Shown here: positions 39,312-49,592 of the stretch, piece after piece
How positions within the stretch are numbered: the stretch's first letter is position 1
How the letters are laid out: the number at the start of each line of letters is the position of its first letter
Assembly (NCBI RefSeq): GCF_000590885.1
Contig: NZ_JFHN01000058.1
Span: 1 to 64,000, forward strand
From: Erwinia mallotivora
Lineage (GTDB): Bacteria; Pseudomonadota; Gammaproteobacteria; Enterobacterales; Enterobacteriaceae
DNA: 64,000 nt
Direction of reading: 5' to 3'
Notes under the pieces: generated by a model
Database searches by the model: none
Seen by the model: only the letters and a program-made list of their open reading frames with translations
Told to the model about the DNA's origin: nothing
Position numbers and translations under genes: made by a program

Positions 39312-39560
39312 ATGGGTATTTTGTCATGGATCATCTTCGGTTTGATTGCCGGGATTATCGCTAAGTGGATCATGCCGGGGCGCGATGGCGGTGGTTTCAT
39401 TATCACGGTCGTGCTGGGTATTGTCGGTGCGGTGGTTGGCGGCTGGATCAGTACTTTCTTTGGCTTTGGCCGGGTAGACGGCTTTAACTTCGGAAGCTTT
39501 GTGGTCGCGGTAATTGGTGCCATCGTCGTGTTGTGGATTTATCGCAAAGTACGAAGCTGA
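39312..39560 (+). CDS. GlsB/YeaQ/YmgE-family small membrane protein
   Basis: This 82-residue inner-membrane protein has three hydrophobic helices rich in glycine (ILSWIIFGLIAGIIAKWIMP, then GGGFIITVVLGIVGAVVGGW and FVVAVIGAIVVLWIYRKV). The family is associated with general stress response, without a known biochemical activity. AAAGGAG lies 7 bases before the ATG. In position it corresponds to ymgE next to ycgR in E. coli. Confidence 0.88.
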   Translation: MGILSWIIFGLIAGIIAKWIMPGRDGGGFIITVVLGIVGAVVGGWISTFFGFGRVDGFNFGSFVVAVIGAIVVLWIYRKVRS

Positions 39561-40084
39561 TGCGCCACATGTTAAAACAAGCAGCATCTCTTTGATACTG
39601 CTACTGGGGGAGGTATGAATTTGGATCCGTGCGATACTCATGCCTCCCTCGCTCAGAGAAAACCTGCCATAATAATTTTTTAATATCGCTGCCTTCCCAC
39701 TTCTCATAATTTAACTTTATTTAAAAGGCGTAATGCCTGTTAAATAATGGTGCTTTTATATTATTTCAGTCATTATATTCTCTGTTTTTAAATGGATTAT
39801 AAATGCGGCCAGATTAATCTTTAAAGAATGACTTTGATGTTAATTTTGTGAGCGTGATTTAATGCGTTATTTTCATTTTCACCCTAACCTGTAGTGATAT
39901 GTTATTGGGGTTTTTGTTTTGATGGAAGGTAATTGTTAAATTATTAAGATGAGCCGGTTTGTGTTTTATATATTATAATCGTTTTGCTGCTGTTTACATT
40001 GCATCTTTTTTGTCCTGAAATTATTTTGTAGACTGCTCTCCGTTGTGTGGAAAATATTTAATCAATATTAATATGGATGCAAAT
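39561..40084. other. AT-rich region upstream of the fimbrial operon
   Basis: No coding sequence is seen. A small imperfect hairpin (39580-39602) may end the YmgE-type gene. TATAAT near 39970 is the most obvious -10 for the fimbrial genes. I looked for flanking inverted repeats of a fimS-like switch and saw none. Confidence 0.45.
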
Positions 40085-40654
40085 ATGCTTAACAAGAAGA
40101 TATTAAGTCCCCTTATTCTGCTTGCCGGAACAGGGTTTAGTTGTTTATCAAGTGCTAATGATGACGGTACTATTCATTTTACTGGTACTATTTCAGCAGC
40201 AGCCTGTTCGGTTGATTCAGTGGCCGGAACTTCGGGGCATTACGGTACCGTTGATTTTGGTGTGGTAAGTAGCAAAACGCTTTCTGCTGTAAATAATGCG
40301 ACCAGCCCGGTTCCCTTCGCTATTGCGTTAACAGACTGTGCCGTTTCATCAGCACCGACCATTACATTTAATGGGGAATCTGTTGCGGCCACGGGGGGGA
40401 ATCTTTTTGCTACTCCAGTTGCCGGAGTGGGTATTCGTATTGAAGATGCTGCGGCACCTACGACAATTTATCGTCCGGGCATAGCTGCCGCAAACTCAGG
40501 CCTCAATGCCCTTAACGTGGCGGAAGGCAGCGATCCTATCCCTTCCGCTACGGCGGCTTTCAGAGCTTATCTGGTCAGAGCCAGTGGAACGGCTCCGGTC
40601 ACCGGTTCCATTGATAGTGATGTGACATTCACGATTAATTACACTGAATCCTGA
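40085..40654 (+). CDS. Fimbrial major subunit (pilin)
   Basis: This 189-residue protein starts at ATG 40085 (MLNKKILSPLILLAGTGFSC) with a signal peptide ending near SSA; ATG 40073 is an alternative. The mature part has the type 1 pilin layout: a donor strand start (DDGTIHFTGTISAAACSVDS), the Cys pair (ACSV ... TDCAV), and a C-terminal beta strand DVTFTINYTES with the penultimate aromatic expected for chaperone recognition. First gene of a chaperone-usher operon. Confidence 0.88.
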   Translation: MLNKKILSPLILLAGTGFSCLSSANDDGTIHFTGTISAAACSVDSVAGTSGHYGTVDFGVVSSKTLSAVNNATSPVPFAIALTDCAVSSAPTITFNGESVAATGGNLFATPVAGVGIRIEDAAAPTTIYRPGIAAANSGLNALNVAEGSDPIPSATAAFRAYLVRASGTAPVTGSIDSDVTFTINYTES

Positions 40655-40703
40655 TCCAATGCCTCATGGCCCGGTCATGGGGCAGTTAACTGGTGATCAA
40701 ATT

Positions 40704-41402
40704 ATGAAATTTTTCAACCCTGAACCAGCGATTTGCACAGCACTGTTACTGAGTTCATTTTGTTGCCATGCTTCCGGACTGACGCTGGGAGCAACGCGTC
40801 TTATCTACTCAGAGGGTGCCAAAGAAGCCACCGTTCCATTATCAAATGGCTCAGAAAAAGTTCCTTATCTGATTCAGTCCTGGGTATCCGATCTGGATGG
40901 AAAGTCAGAAAATATTCCCTTTATCACCACCCCTCCTGTTTTTAAACTTTTGCAAAATAAAGTCACCGCCGTGCGCGTGGTTAATGTGTCCGACGTGGCC
41001 CAGCCGTTACCTCAAGACAAAGAAAGTGTCTGGTTGCTTAATGTGCGTGCCATACCTGCCGTCGAGAAACAGGCTAATCCTGCCCGCATGACAGTCTCGA
41101 CGCAAAATATCATTAAGCTGATCTATCGTCCAAAAGGACTGACCGCAAAGGCTGCCGGAAATGCGTGGAGTCAACAGCAAGTTTCCAAAGGATCCGGTTT
41201 TATTACCGTTACTAATCCCACACCCTATGTGGTGACGCTGACCAGAATGAATATTAATGGTGAAAACATCGATAAGCCGGGTCTGGTAATGCCATTTGCG
41301 ACAAAAAGAATTGAAACGTCTGTAAAAAATCCGAGCGCGATCAGTTTCAGTATCATTGATGATTATGGTGGTATCAGCCCGAAAAAAAATATTAACCTCT
41401 GA
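40704..41402 (+). CDS. Periplasmic fimbrial chaperone
   Basis: This 232-residue PapD-like chaperone starts at ATG 40704 (MKFFNPEPAICTALLLSSFC) with a signal peptide to about residue 23. It has two Ig-like domains. The subunit-binding strand and Arg/Lys pair are in LGATRLIY and IIKLIYRPKGL, and the family signature is DKESVWLLNVRAIP. It delivers pilin subunits to the usher by donor-strand complementation. It lies 49 bp after the pilin gene. Confidence 0.92.
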   Translation: MKFFNPEPAICTALLLSSFCCHASGLTLGATRLIYSEGAKEATVPLSNGSEKVPYLIQSWVSDLDGKSENIPFITTPPVFKLLQNKVTAVRVVNVSDVAQPLPQDKESVWLLNVRAIPAVEKQANPARMTVSTQNIIKLIYRPKGLTAKAAGNAWSQQQVSKGSGFITVTNPTPYVVTLTRMNINGENIDKPGLVMPFATKRIETSVKNPSAISFSIIDDYGGISPKKNINL

Positions 41403-41415
41403 CGGGTAAATAACC

Positions 41416-43956
41416 TTGTTTAACGTAAAGAGATTGCATAAATGGCAGTCGGTGTATTACATCGCCATACCGGCTTGCATTTTTATATTGAATTACTCGC
41501 AACCTGCCAGGGCCGAGTTATATTTTAATACGCAATCACTCAGACTTGATAAACAACAACGTGCAGAGATAGATCTGTCAAGACTGGCAAAAGTGGATGT
41601 CCAGTTAGCCGGAGAATATAATGTTGACGTGATGGTAAACGAAAAAAATGTTGGCCGGCAAAAGCTCAATTTTTTTGCCTGTGAGAATCACCTTTGTGTC
41701 GTAATTAACCCCATGTTGCTGAAACAGTGGGGGGTAAAAATGGCAGGCATTCCGGCACTGTCCGCTTTTTCGGAAGACACGCCGATTAAAAATATTCATG
41801 ATTACATCCCGGATTTTAGCGAATCGTTCGATTTTGAACAGCAACGCTTAACCATTACCGTACCGCAGGCACTGATGAACAACAGCTATCGGGGCTATAT
41901 TCCGTCATCACGGTGGGAAAATGGTTTGCCGATGCTGTTTTCGTCCTTGAGTTTGACTGGCTCGGAAACCAAATATCGTCAGGCAGGGACTGGACCCACC
42001 AGTACGCAATATCTGAATCTGCGTAATGGCATCAACCTTGGTGCCTGGCGCGTGCGTAATTACGGCTATCTGGCGCGAAGTAATATCACCGGGACATCCT
42101 GGAACAGCATGCAAACCTGGATCGAGCGTGACATACCCGGGCTGCAATCGCGCCTGACAGCGGGCGAGGTCACCACCCCCGGGCTGGTTTTCGATAGTCT
42201 GAATTTTCGCGGAATTTCTTTGGCCTCTCAGGATGAAATGCGACCCGACAGTATGCGGGGATATGCACCTGAGATCAGAGGTATCGCGCTGACCAATGCA
42301 AGGGTTGAAGTGCGGCAGAATGGTAATCTGCTTTATCAAACCTGGGTCTCTCCTGGCAGCTTTGTGATCAACGATTTGTACGCCACCTCAAGCTCTGGCG
42401 ACCTGCAAATACAGGTCCATGAACAGGATGGTACCACCAGAGAATACACTCAGGCATTCGCTTCCCCGCCGGTTTCGCTGCGTAAAGGCGTCACGCGATT
42501 TTCCACCACCCTGGGAGAATATGGCTTCAAATCAGCGTATCTTGCCGCCAGAAGACAGCCTTTCTGGCAGGGTGAAATTCTGCATGGCGTGCTTAGCGAC
42601 ACCTCCATCTATGGCGGGACTATCCTGGCCGGGCAGTATCACAGTGGGATGCTGGGCGTGGGGCAGGGCTTCGGCCAGATGGGGGGTGTTTCACTGGATG
42701 TCACCCATGCTGTGACCCGCTTTGCTGACCATCACCAGACACAAGGACAATCATTGCGTCTGCGCTACAGTAAAAATTTTGATACTACCGGCACCGATCT
42801 CACCGTTGCCGGCTACCGGTATTCCACCAGTGGATATTACAGTTTTGATGAGGCCAGCCGGAATTATTTTTCTCAGAGCGTCAGCAATAACCCTGTCAAA
42901 AACAGAGTCCAGGTATCCATGAGCCAGACTATCGGGCATCTGGGGTCGCTCTCTTTATCCGCTTACCAGCAGCAGTACCGGGGAAACCATAAACCCCTTT
43001 CACGCTCTGTCACCGGAAACTGGAGCAAATCTTTCAACGGGATTTCGGTTGGCTTAAGCCAGAGTCAGAACCGTTCATGGCACAGCAACCGGATGGACAA
43101 TATTACCTCGCTCAGTGTCAGCCTGCCGGTGGGTAAATGGCTGGGTGCAACCAATACGACATTGCGTCAGCAAAATCGCATGACCCGCTCGACAAATGGC
43201 CTGAGCAGCATGACAACGATGCTCAGCGGCACCACGTTGGAAAAAAACAATCTGGCCTACTCACTGGCGCAAAGCCGCTCACGCCAGGCAGGGAGCCGGA
43301 CCAGCGACAGTTCGGCATTATCGTTGAGCTGGCAGGGCGATCGGGCCACGCTGAACACGGGCTACAGCAACTTCTACGGTCAGAGTGAGCGGTTGACATG
43401 GGGGGCAAGTGGTTCGCTGGTGGTGCATCCCTATGGTGTGACCCTTGCACAGCAACTGCCTGAAGGGAGTGGCTATGCGTTGATCCGTGCGCCGGGGGCG
43501 GAGAACGTTCGGGTACGCAACCGGTCTGGCGTGGCAACTGACCGTCGTGGCTATGCCATCGTGCCTTCCCTGACACCTTATAAAGAGAATGAGATTAGCC
43601 TTGATACCGCCTCGTTAGCCGATAATGTTGATTTAATTACGCCTTCCCGCAGTGCTATCCCGGTGCGGGAAGCGCTGATCCTTTCTGATTATGAGACGCT
43701 GGTGGGCTATCGTGTCTTCCTGACATTAAAACAGCATGGTCGCCCGTTGCCGTTCGGCACGCTGGTTCGCGCCGGTGAGAGTTCTGGCATCACCGATGAA
43801 AAAGGTCAGGTATTCATCTCTGGCATGGCCGATAAAACCACGCTGGAAGCGGTGTTAACTGGCGGGAAATCCTGCCACGCCACATTTGACAGCAACAATC
43901 CTGAAATCAAAAAATCCAGTGGTCTGTTACTGGCCACGCTGGAGTGTCAGTCATGA
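41416..43956 (+). CDS. Outer-membrane fimbrial usher
   Basis: This 846-residue protein forms the FimD/PapC-type pore that assembles and secretes the fimbria. It has a signal peptide (end near QPARA, about 33), the N-terminal chaperone-binding domain (ELYFNTQSL), a 24-strand barrel with plug (DSLNFRGISLASQDEMRPDS, YAPEIRG) and C-terminal domains ending in Cys-bracketed strands. The start is TTG 41416; no ATG gives a complete signal peptide. The stop overlaps the adhesin start. Confidence 0.92.
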   Translation: MFNVKRLHKWQSVYYIAIPACIFILNYSQPARAELYFNTQSLRLDKQQRAEIDLSRLAKVDVQLAGEYNVDVMVNEKNVGRQKLNFFACENHLCVVINPMLLKQWGVKMAGIPALSAFSEDTPIKNIHDYIPDFSESFDFEQQRLTITVPQALMNNSYRGYIPSSRWENGLPMLFSSLSLTGSETKYRQAGTGPTSTQYLNLRNGINLGAWRVRNYGYLARSNITGTSWNSMQTWIERDIPGLQSRLTAGEVTTPGLVFDSLNFRGISLASQDEMRPDSMRGYAPEIRGIALTNARVEVRQNGNLLYQTWVSPGSFVINDLYATSSSGDLQIQVHEQDGTTREYTQAFASPPVSLRKGVTRFSTTLGEYGFKSAYLAARRQPFWQGEILHGVLSDTSIYGGTILAGQYHSGMLGVGQGFGQMGGVSLDVTHAVTRFADHHQTQGQSLRLRYSKNFDTTGTDLTVAGYRYSTSGYYSFDEASRNYFSQSVSNNPVKNRVQVSMSQTIGHLGSLSLSAYQQQYRGNHKPLSRSVTGNWSKSFNGISVGLSQSQNRSWHSNRMDNITSLSVSLPVGKWLGATNTTLRQQNRMTRSTNGLSSMTTMLSGTTLEKNNLAYSLAQSRSRQAGSRTSDSSALSLSWQGDRATLNTGYSNFYGQSERLTWGASGSLVVHPYGVTLAQQLPEGSGYALIRAPGAENVRVRNRSGVATDRRGYAIVPSLTPYKENEISLDTASLADNVDLITPSRSAIPVREALILSDYETLVGYRVFLTLKQHGRPLPFGTLVRAGESSGITDEKGQVFISGMADKTTLEAVLTGGKSCHATFDSNNPEIKKSSGLLLATLECQS

Positions 43957-44969
43957 ATAAAATTTCAACATCTGTCTTTTACGGGCTGTTACTGTTTTTG
44001 ATGCACTGCCTGCCGGTTTCCGCTGCGGGCCACTGTACCTCGGCGGTTGATACACACATCGTAGAGCTTGGAACCGCCTTCGTCCCAACCCAGAGCACCC
44101 CGGGTACGGTGGTTAGCATGACGCAAAAGGATATTCAGGTAACTTGTGCTTCCAGCGTAGCTACCTATCTGCAACCGGGTGACTCCGGCGCCGTGTGGGG
44201 CTCAACGGGTGAGACATTCACCACCCCGGAAGGAAAAACCTGCCCGATTCTGGATAAGGGATTTGCGTTGGAAGGGGTCGGCCTGGGTCTTGTCTGGGTG
44301 CAGAGAAATTCCGGGACCGGTGAATGGAGCTGTCTTTCCAGTGCGCTCATGGGCGGAGGAAAAGTCAGAAGGGGGCTGGTAAGAAATGGTGTCACAACAT
44401 TGACAGAAAGATTTTATGTGGTCAGAACCTCACTGCCTCTGGTCTATGGCAATACGGGGGCAATAACACAATCAATAGATATTGACGAAGCGAATGAGGC
44501 CCGGCAGCCAATTGGCAGGCTGTACAGCATTCAGATCGCAGGCGATGTAATCATTGAAAATGGGGGATGCACCATTGACGCCAGTCCGGTCATTTCAATG
44601 GGAACCGTTGCAACGAAAAGTTTTCGCGGTATCGGCAGCACCAGTTCGGATGTGCCCTTCAACATCAGTCTCAGGGAATGCTACGGAACAGGAAAGCAGG
44701 TTGACATCTCTTTTCATCCCGTATCAGGATTTGCCGATGCGGCCAGGTCGGTGATTGCGCTTGATGAAGGCAGCAGCACCGCAAGCGGGGTCGGTATCCA
44801 GCTGTTGTTCAATGGAGAGCATATTCACCCGGATGGACAATCGCATTATTATCCCCTGCAACAGGGGGTTACCTGGTTGCCCTTTATCGCCCGTTACTAC
44901 CAGACAGGAACAACGGTCAGACCGGGTACGGTAGAATCATCGGTGATTTTTTATATTTATTATCAGTAA
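43953..44969 (+). CDS. Fimbrial tip adhesin
   Basis: This 338-residue protein starts at ATG 43953, overlapping the usher stop (ATGA). It has a signal peptide ending SAA near 25, an unfamiliar N-terminal domain (about 26-200), and a C-terminal pilin domain (about 205-338, GGCTIDASPVISMGTV and a final strand SSVIFYIYYQ). Two-domain layout and last position mark it as the tip adhesin. The receptor is not predictable. Confidence 0.82.
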   Translation: MNKISTSVFYGLLLFLMHCLPVSAAGHCTSAVDTHIVELGTAFVPTQSTPGTVVSMTQKDIQVTCASSVATYLQPGDSGAVWGSTGETFTTPEGKTCPILDKGFALEGVGLGLVWVQRNSGTGEWSCLSSALMGGGKVRRGLVRNGVTTLTERFYVVRTSLPLVYGNTGAITQSIDIDEANEARQPIGRLYSIQIAGDVIIENGGCTIDASPVISMGTVATKSFRGIGSTSSDVPFNISLRECYGTGKQVDISFHPVSGFADAARSVIALDEGSSTASGVGIQLLFNGEHIHPDGQSHYYPLQQGVTWLPFIARYYQTGTTVRPGTVESSVIFYIYYQ

Positions 44970-45012
44970 ATTTTCTCTGTAAGGAGAAATTGCCCCCGTA
45001 GTGAATAAAAAA

Positions 45013-45037
45013 ACGCCCGCGTTCAGTCTGCGGGCGT
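45013..45037. terminator. Terminator between the fimbrial operon and the TonB receptor gene
   Basis: ACGCCCGC (45013-45020) pairs perfectly with GCGGGCGT (45030-45037). An A-run upstream gives a U-run on the minus strand, so it can serve both converging units. Confidence 0.75.
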
Positions 45038-45065
45038 AATGTTTTATGCGGCTACAAAGGCTGAA

Positions 45066-47183
45066 TCAGAAATCGTAACCCACTGTGGCAATAATCGTGC
45101 GCTCTGCGCCCCAGTAACAGTAGCCGGTGCCATAACAGGCGGAGACATAATCACGATCGGTCAGATTATTGGCATTCACCTGCACAAAGGCACCTTTCAG
45201 GCTGCTGTTCCATGCGCCCAGGTCGGCACGTACCGAGGCGTCGAACAGGGTGGCAGAAGGCAGTCGGGTGGTGTTTTCATTATCGGCCCACTGTTTACCG
45301 ATATAACGCACCCCGGCACCGACGCTGATACCATAATCAAACTGATATTTTGCCCAGGCTGAAGCCATTGAATTTGGCGTGACATAAGGTGTGTGACCGT
45401 CATTACCGTCGACAGAATCTTTGTAACGCACGTGGTTAAGCGTGAAGTTTGCCAGGGTGCTCAGCCGTGGCGTCAGCTGGTTATGCGCCTCCAGCTCAAT
45501 GCCCTGCGAATGCACTTTACCCGCCGGTTCGTAGTAGGAACCGACAATCACCCGGTTACCCACATCTTTCTGCGTCAGGTCATACAGCGCCACTGAATAG
45601 AGATCGGAGGTGCCCACCGGCTGATATTTCACCCCTGTCTCATACTGCTCTGAGGTGGTGGGTTTCAGCAGATTGCCATCCGCGCCGGAGAGAGATTGCG
45701 GCGTAATGGCCTGGCTGTAGCTGACATAAGGCGAAATGCCGTTATCAAAGGCATACAGCAGCGCGGCGCGCCCACTGACATGATCATCCTGACGACGGTA
45801 TTTACTGTCGAAATCATAATAATCGGTCTCTGAAACAATACGGTCATAACGGCCCGATACATCCAGATGCCACTTCTGCCAGCGCATCTCATCCTGGAGA
45901 TAAACCCCGGTCTGGGAATAACGACGTTGTGAATCGGTGAAGGTGTAGCTGCTGCGCGTTCCCACGGCTTCGCCGGTCAGGGCGTTGAGCTGAGTCGCAT
46001 AGCCGCTGGCATCACTCAGATCGTTTTTGTACTGATGATATTCAGCCCCCAGCACCACTTTATGTTGCAGTTCACCGGTGGCGAAATCGGCTTCCAGCTG
46101 ATTATCCAGCGCGAAGGCATCCAGCGACGAACGCGAACCGGAATAGTAGCGATTCAGCAGGTCGGAATTATTGCTGTCCCAGCCAATCTGATAAACCTGA
46201 TCGAGATCGACATTGGAGTGCGAATAGCTCGCCGTGGAGCGGAAGGCCCAGGTGTCATTAAAGCGATGGGCAAACTGGTAACTGTAAATCTGCTCGCGAC
46301 GTTTAAACTGATCCAGCGAACTGTCTCCGTCATAAAAACCGGTGCTTAATTTACGGCCGTTATGTTCAGTAATGCTGCCGTCACCGGGTACGGCGCTGTG
46401 GTAACCGCCGGACGGATCTTTTTGCAGGTAGGCACGTAACAGCAGCGAGGTATCCTCATCCGGTTGCCACAACAGTGAAGGCGAGATGGCATATTTTTCT
46501 TCACGAGTGTGATCGTATTGCGTATTGCTGTTACGTGTAATCCCGGTCAGACGAAACGCCCATTGATCGTTAATCGCGTTGGTATAATCAAAGGCCGCAC
46601 TGTTAGTGCTGTTGGTGCCGGTGGACGCGCGGAAGTGGCCTTCCGGAGTAAACTGGGGCCGTTTGGAGCTTTCCATCACCAGTCCGCCTGGCACGGTCTG
46701 ACCGTAGAGAGCCGAGGACGGGCCTTTAATCACGTCGATGCGCTCCAGAAACCACGGATCCACCTGCAACACGTTGTAACTGCCCGGATCGCTCATCAGC
46801 CGTAAGCCGTCGAGGAAAATATTGTCCACATCACCGCCGTGGAAGCCACGCAGCGAAACGGTGTCGTAACGGCTGGCGGCACCGGCAAAATTGGTGAATG
46901 CGCCAGCGGTGTAATTGAGCGCCTGATTGACGTCCAGCGCCCCCTGATCTTCCATCTGCTGGCGGGTCACGACCGAGACGGACTGGGCGGTGGTCACCAG
47001 GGGCCGGTCGGTTTTCATCGCGCCGGTGCTGGTTTTGGCAGTATAACCGGTGGTCGGTGTGGTGGCTGTTTCAGCAGGTTGCGCGGTCACCACCAGCGTA
47101 TCAGCAGCAAAAGAAACAGCAGGCGCAGTCAGCGCGACAGAGCAGAGCAGGGCAGAACGCTTCAGAATAAAAGGCATTCTCAT
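45066..47183 (-). CDS. TonB-dependent siderophore receptor (hydroxamate type likely)
   Basis: This 705-residue outer-membrane protein has a signal peptide (end VSFA, about 26), a TonB box region (DTLVVTA), a plug (about 55-170: TTAQSVSVVTRQQMEDQGAL, GPSSALYGQTVPGGLV) and a 22-strand barrel ending in NLTDRDYVSACYGTGYCYWG and a terminal Phe. This C-terminal Cys pair and plug style resemble the FhuA/FoxA ferrichrome-ferrioxamine group. The exact siderophore is inferred. A Fur box lies about 100 bp upstream. No siderophore synthesis genes are adjacent. Confidence 0.88.
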   Translation of the reverse strand: MRMPFILKRSALLCSVALTAPAVSFAADTLVVTAQPAETATTPTTGYTAKTSTGAMKTDRPLVTTAQSVSVVTRQQMEDQGALDVNQALNYTAGAFTNFAGAASRYDTVSLRGFHGGDVDNIFLDGLRLMSDPGSYNVLQVDPWFLERIDVIKGPSSALYGQTVPGGLVMESSKRPQFTPEGHFRASTGTNSTNSAAFDYTNAINDQWAFRLTGITRNSNTQYDHTREEKYAISPSLLWQPDEDTSLLLRAYLQKDPSGGYHSAVPGDGSITEHNGRKLSTGFYDGDSSLDQFKRREQIYSYQFAHRFNDTWAFRSTASYSHSNVDLDQVYQIGWDSNNSDLLNRYYSGSRSSLDAFALDNQLEADFATGELQHKVVLGAEYHQYKNDLSDASGYATQLNALTGEAVGTRSSYTFTDSQRRYSQTGVYLQDEMRWQKWHLDVSGRYDRIVSETDYYDFDSKYRRQDDHVSGRAALLYAFDNGISPYVSYSQAITPQSLSGADGNLLKPTTSEQYETGVKYQPVGTSDLYSVALYDLTQKDVGNRVIVGSYYEPAGKVHSQGIELEAHNQLTPRLSTLANFTLNHVRYKDSVDGNDGHTPYVTPNSMASAWAKYQFDYGISVGAGVRYIGKQWADNENTTRLPSATLFDASVRADLGAWNSSLKGAFVQVNANNLTDRDYVSACYGTGYCYWGAERTIIATVGYDF

Positions 47184-47282
47184 TGTCAGTTACCTTACAA
47201 AATGTGCGGCCAGGTGTAATCCGCCTGCGGCAAAGAACAGTGAAAGGCGCGCAGTAACGGTAATGTAAAGATTTATAATAAT

Positions 47283-47301
47283 CTAAATGAGAATTATTAT
47301 C
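47283..47301 (-). promoter_or_regulatory. Fur box upstream of the TonB-dependent receptor gene
   Basis: CTAAATGAGAATTATTATC matches the 19-bp Fur consensus GATAATGATAATCATTATC at 14 positions. Confidence 0.75.
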
Positions 47302-47367
47302 TATTCGTAAACGGGATTCAAGTAATGATTTTGAATATCAATTACCTGCAAATGATGGGGGTTTAAC

Positions 47368-47389
47368 TGGCGGCACCGCAGTGCCGCCA
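47368..47389 (-). terminator. Hairpin after treA
   Basis: TGGCGGCAC (47368-47376) pairs perfectly with GTGCCGCCA (47381-47389) around a 4-nt loop, 5 bp after the treA stop. There is no U-run. Confidence 0.6.
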
Positions 47390-47393
47390 CAGG

Positions 47394-49064
47394 TTACTGT
47401 TTTTTGGTAATATCACTGACATTATTACACACGACATTTTTCGGGCAGTAGAGATCCATCAGTTTCAGCGTTACGCCATTGGTCCAGCCGAAGCCATCCT
47501 GCAACGGATACTCTCCGCCACCCCCTCCGCCGCCAGGCACTTTCCCGTCCACCACATATTTTTCCACCAGCTTGTGCTGCTTATCGTAAGTGCTCTGTAC
47601 ATTGTTTAAAAAGCGCATCCCGACCTCTTTAGCCAGGGCCTGTCTGCCGTAGTTGTTCAGCCCCTCCACGGCGGCCCACTGAAGGGGTGCCCAGCCGTTA
47701 GGCGCATCCCACTGCTGACCATTGTTAACGGTGGTGGTCACCAGACCGCCTTCTTTGACCAGCTGTTTTTCCACGGCATCGGCGGTTTTTGCCGCCTGTT
47801 GTGGCGTTGCGACCTTCAGCCAGAGAGGAAACAGCGTGGCCGCAGTCAGCGGTGAGCGGATGCGATCCTCGCGCCAGTTGTAATCGGCGTACCACCCCTG
47901 GTGGCTGTCCCACATATAGCGGTTGACAGCCTGTTGCCGCCGTTCTGCCTGCTGGCTGAAGCGTCGGCTGGCGGATTGGTTTCCGGCCAGCTGACTGGCA
48001 TGAGCCAGCGTCTGTTCAAGGTGAAATAACAGTGAATTAAGATCGGCAGGAAGAATGCGGGTGGTCTGGATGCTGGCAAGGTCATGCGGATTGACAAACC
48101 AGCGTGAGCTGAAATCCCAGCCAGAGGCGGCCCCGGCGCGCAGATCCCGATACAGTTCTGCCTTGTTACGATCCCCCGCTTTCTGCGCGGTGGCGATATC
48201 CTCCATCCAGGATTCGGTTCGCGGCACGTCCCGGTCATCCCAGTAGCGGTTAAGCAGGCTGCCATCTTTTAGTTTCACCACGCGCTGAAAGGCGTTTCCG
48301 GGTTGCAGGCGATCGGCCCCGGCCATCCAGTAGTCATATTCTTTTTGCAGTTCCGGCAGGTATTTGCGGTAAGCCTCGTCCCCCTGATGCTGCGCCAGAA
48401 GATCGACCATCATACTGAAAAATGGCGGCTGAGAGCGGCTGAGATAATAGCTGCGATTACCGTTAGGGATATGACCATATCTGTCCAGCAGGTAAGCGAA
48501 GTTATTCACCATATCCTGCACGCGATCCCAGTGATTGCTTTCAGCCAGACCGAGCATGGTAAAATAACTGTCCCAGTAATAGACCTCGCGGAAGCGGCCA
48601 CCCGGCACGACATACGGAGAGGGCAGCGACAGCAGTGAATCCCAGGAGTTAGCCTGATGGGCTGTGCGGGTCAGTACCGGCCAGAGCCCGTCAATATGTT
48701 GTCGCAGACTTTGTCCTGCGGGCGGCACATATTTCCCACCCTCCTCAGGCAAAATAAAGTTGGCGGCCACAAAGCGCTTCAAATCGAAATTTCGCTGGTT
48801 TTTCTGCATTTGCCAGTCAGCAAGGATGGATGAAGGATCACTTTTAGCAACGGCATCGGCAAACGTTTTCTGGTCAGGGAAGATTCTGGCGGCCTGCACC
48901 GCCTCAAACAACGGCCCAAAACGACTGTCAGGCGGCTGTGGTGCATTGCTCAACATACGCTGCGAATTGTCAGCGGCACTGGCACAGGCTGGCTGAACCA
49001 GAGCTGCGATCATTAAAGGCAGCAACAGCGTGGTTTTCCACTGACGTTTTTCGACTCTCAGCAT
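47394..49064 (-). CDS. treA: Periplasmic trehalase
   Basis: This 556-residue GH37 enzyme hydrolyses trehalose to two glucoses in the periplasm, allowing growth on trehalose at high osmolarity. The signal peptide ends near CASA (about 30). Both family signatures are present: [15 protein letters not shown] near 154 and [13 protein letters not shown] near 457. The catalytic Asp is in [10 protein letters not shown], and the glycine-rich loop before [14 protein letters not shown] carries the catalytic Glu region. GGAG precedes the ATG. Confidence 0.96.
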   Translation of the reverse strand: MLRVEKRQWKTTLLLPLMIAALVQPACASAADNSQRMLSNAPQPPDSRFGPLFEAVQAARIFPDQKTFADAVAKSDPSSILADWQMQKNQRNFDLKRFVAANFILPEEGGKYVPPAGQSLRQHIDGLWPVLTRTAHQANSWDSLLSLPSPYVVPGGRFREVYYWDSYFTMLGLAESNHWDRVQDMVNNFAYLLDRYGHIPNGNRSYYLSRSQPPFFSMMVDLLAQHQGDEAYRKYLPELQKEYDYWMAGADRLQPGNAFQRVVKLKDGSLLNRYWDDRDVPRTESWMEDIATAQKAGDRNKAELYRDLRAGAASGWDFSSRWFVNPHDLASIQTTRILPADLNSLLFHLEQTLAHASQLAGNQSASRRFSQQAERRQQAVNRYMWDSHQGWYADYNWREDRIRSPLTAATLFPLWLKVATPQQAAKTADAVEKQLVKEGGLVTTTVNNGQQWDAPNGWAPLQWAAVEGLNNYGRQALAKEVGMRFLNNVQSTYDKQHKLVEKYVVDGKVPGGGGGGGEYPLQDGFGWTNGVTLKLMDLYCPKNVVCNNVSDITKKQ

Positions 49065-49592
49065 TGGTTATTCTCCATGTCCGGATCCGGCGACCCATAA
49101 GCTATTGACCGTAAAACAACTTTAGACGGTTTTCTGTCGGGTGTGCACAGAACTCCAGGAAGTGTGAAGCCACCGGAATTTTTCTTAAGCGGTGCAGTTT
49201 CCCGTCAGGCTGAAAAGTCAGTTCGTGTCCTGAGTTATTCGCCTTTACCTTTACCCTTCAGGATTGATACGCAAACCGGGCATTAAAGCGCACGTATTAT
49301 TCAGAATGAGCAAGGCATTATTGCTATTTAAAACGGCAGGAAAATAATGACTGATGATGGCAACAGAAAGAAATTTGGATGCTCTTTTTATTACGAATAT
49401 TTTTTTGGCAACATAAGAATTTTTTTTGTGATTTTTACTCTTAATATCTGTAATAAATTTTTTTGCTGCATCAAAAGCGCGGGAATAAAGAAAGTAATTA
49501 AAAAAATTAATAATGCCTGAGTTTTTTGCAGGCAGGAGATAGTATCAATAACAGAAATACAATGGACTCAGCACGCTTAAGGGACTTGATTC
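49065..49592. other. Intergenic region between treA and the VasL-like gene
   Basis: These 528 bases are AT-rich in the right half and show no gene. A short hairpin (TGCCTG 49514-49519 with CAGGCA 49529-49534) lies 60 bp before the VasL-like gene. The treA and VasL-like promoters are divergent here. Confidence 0.45.

Noticed and set aside
39561-40084. Invertible phase switch upstream of the fimbrial genes
   Set aside because: No pair of inverted repeats flanking a promoter segment and no recombinase gene nearby.
47530-47550. Glycine run in trehalase as a repeat expansion
   Set aside because: A glycine-rich loop before the [13 protein letters not shown] segment is normal for this enzyme family.
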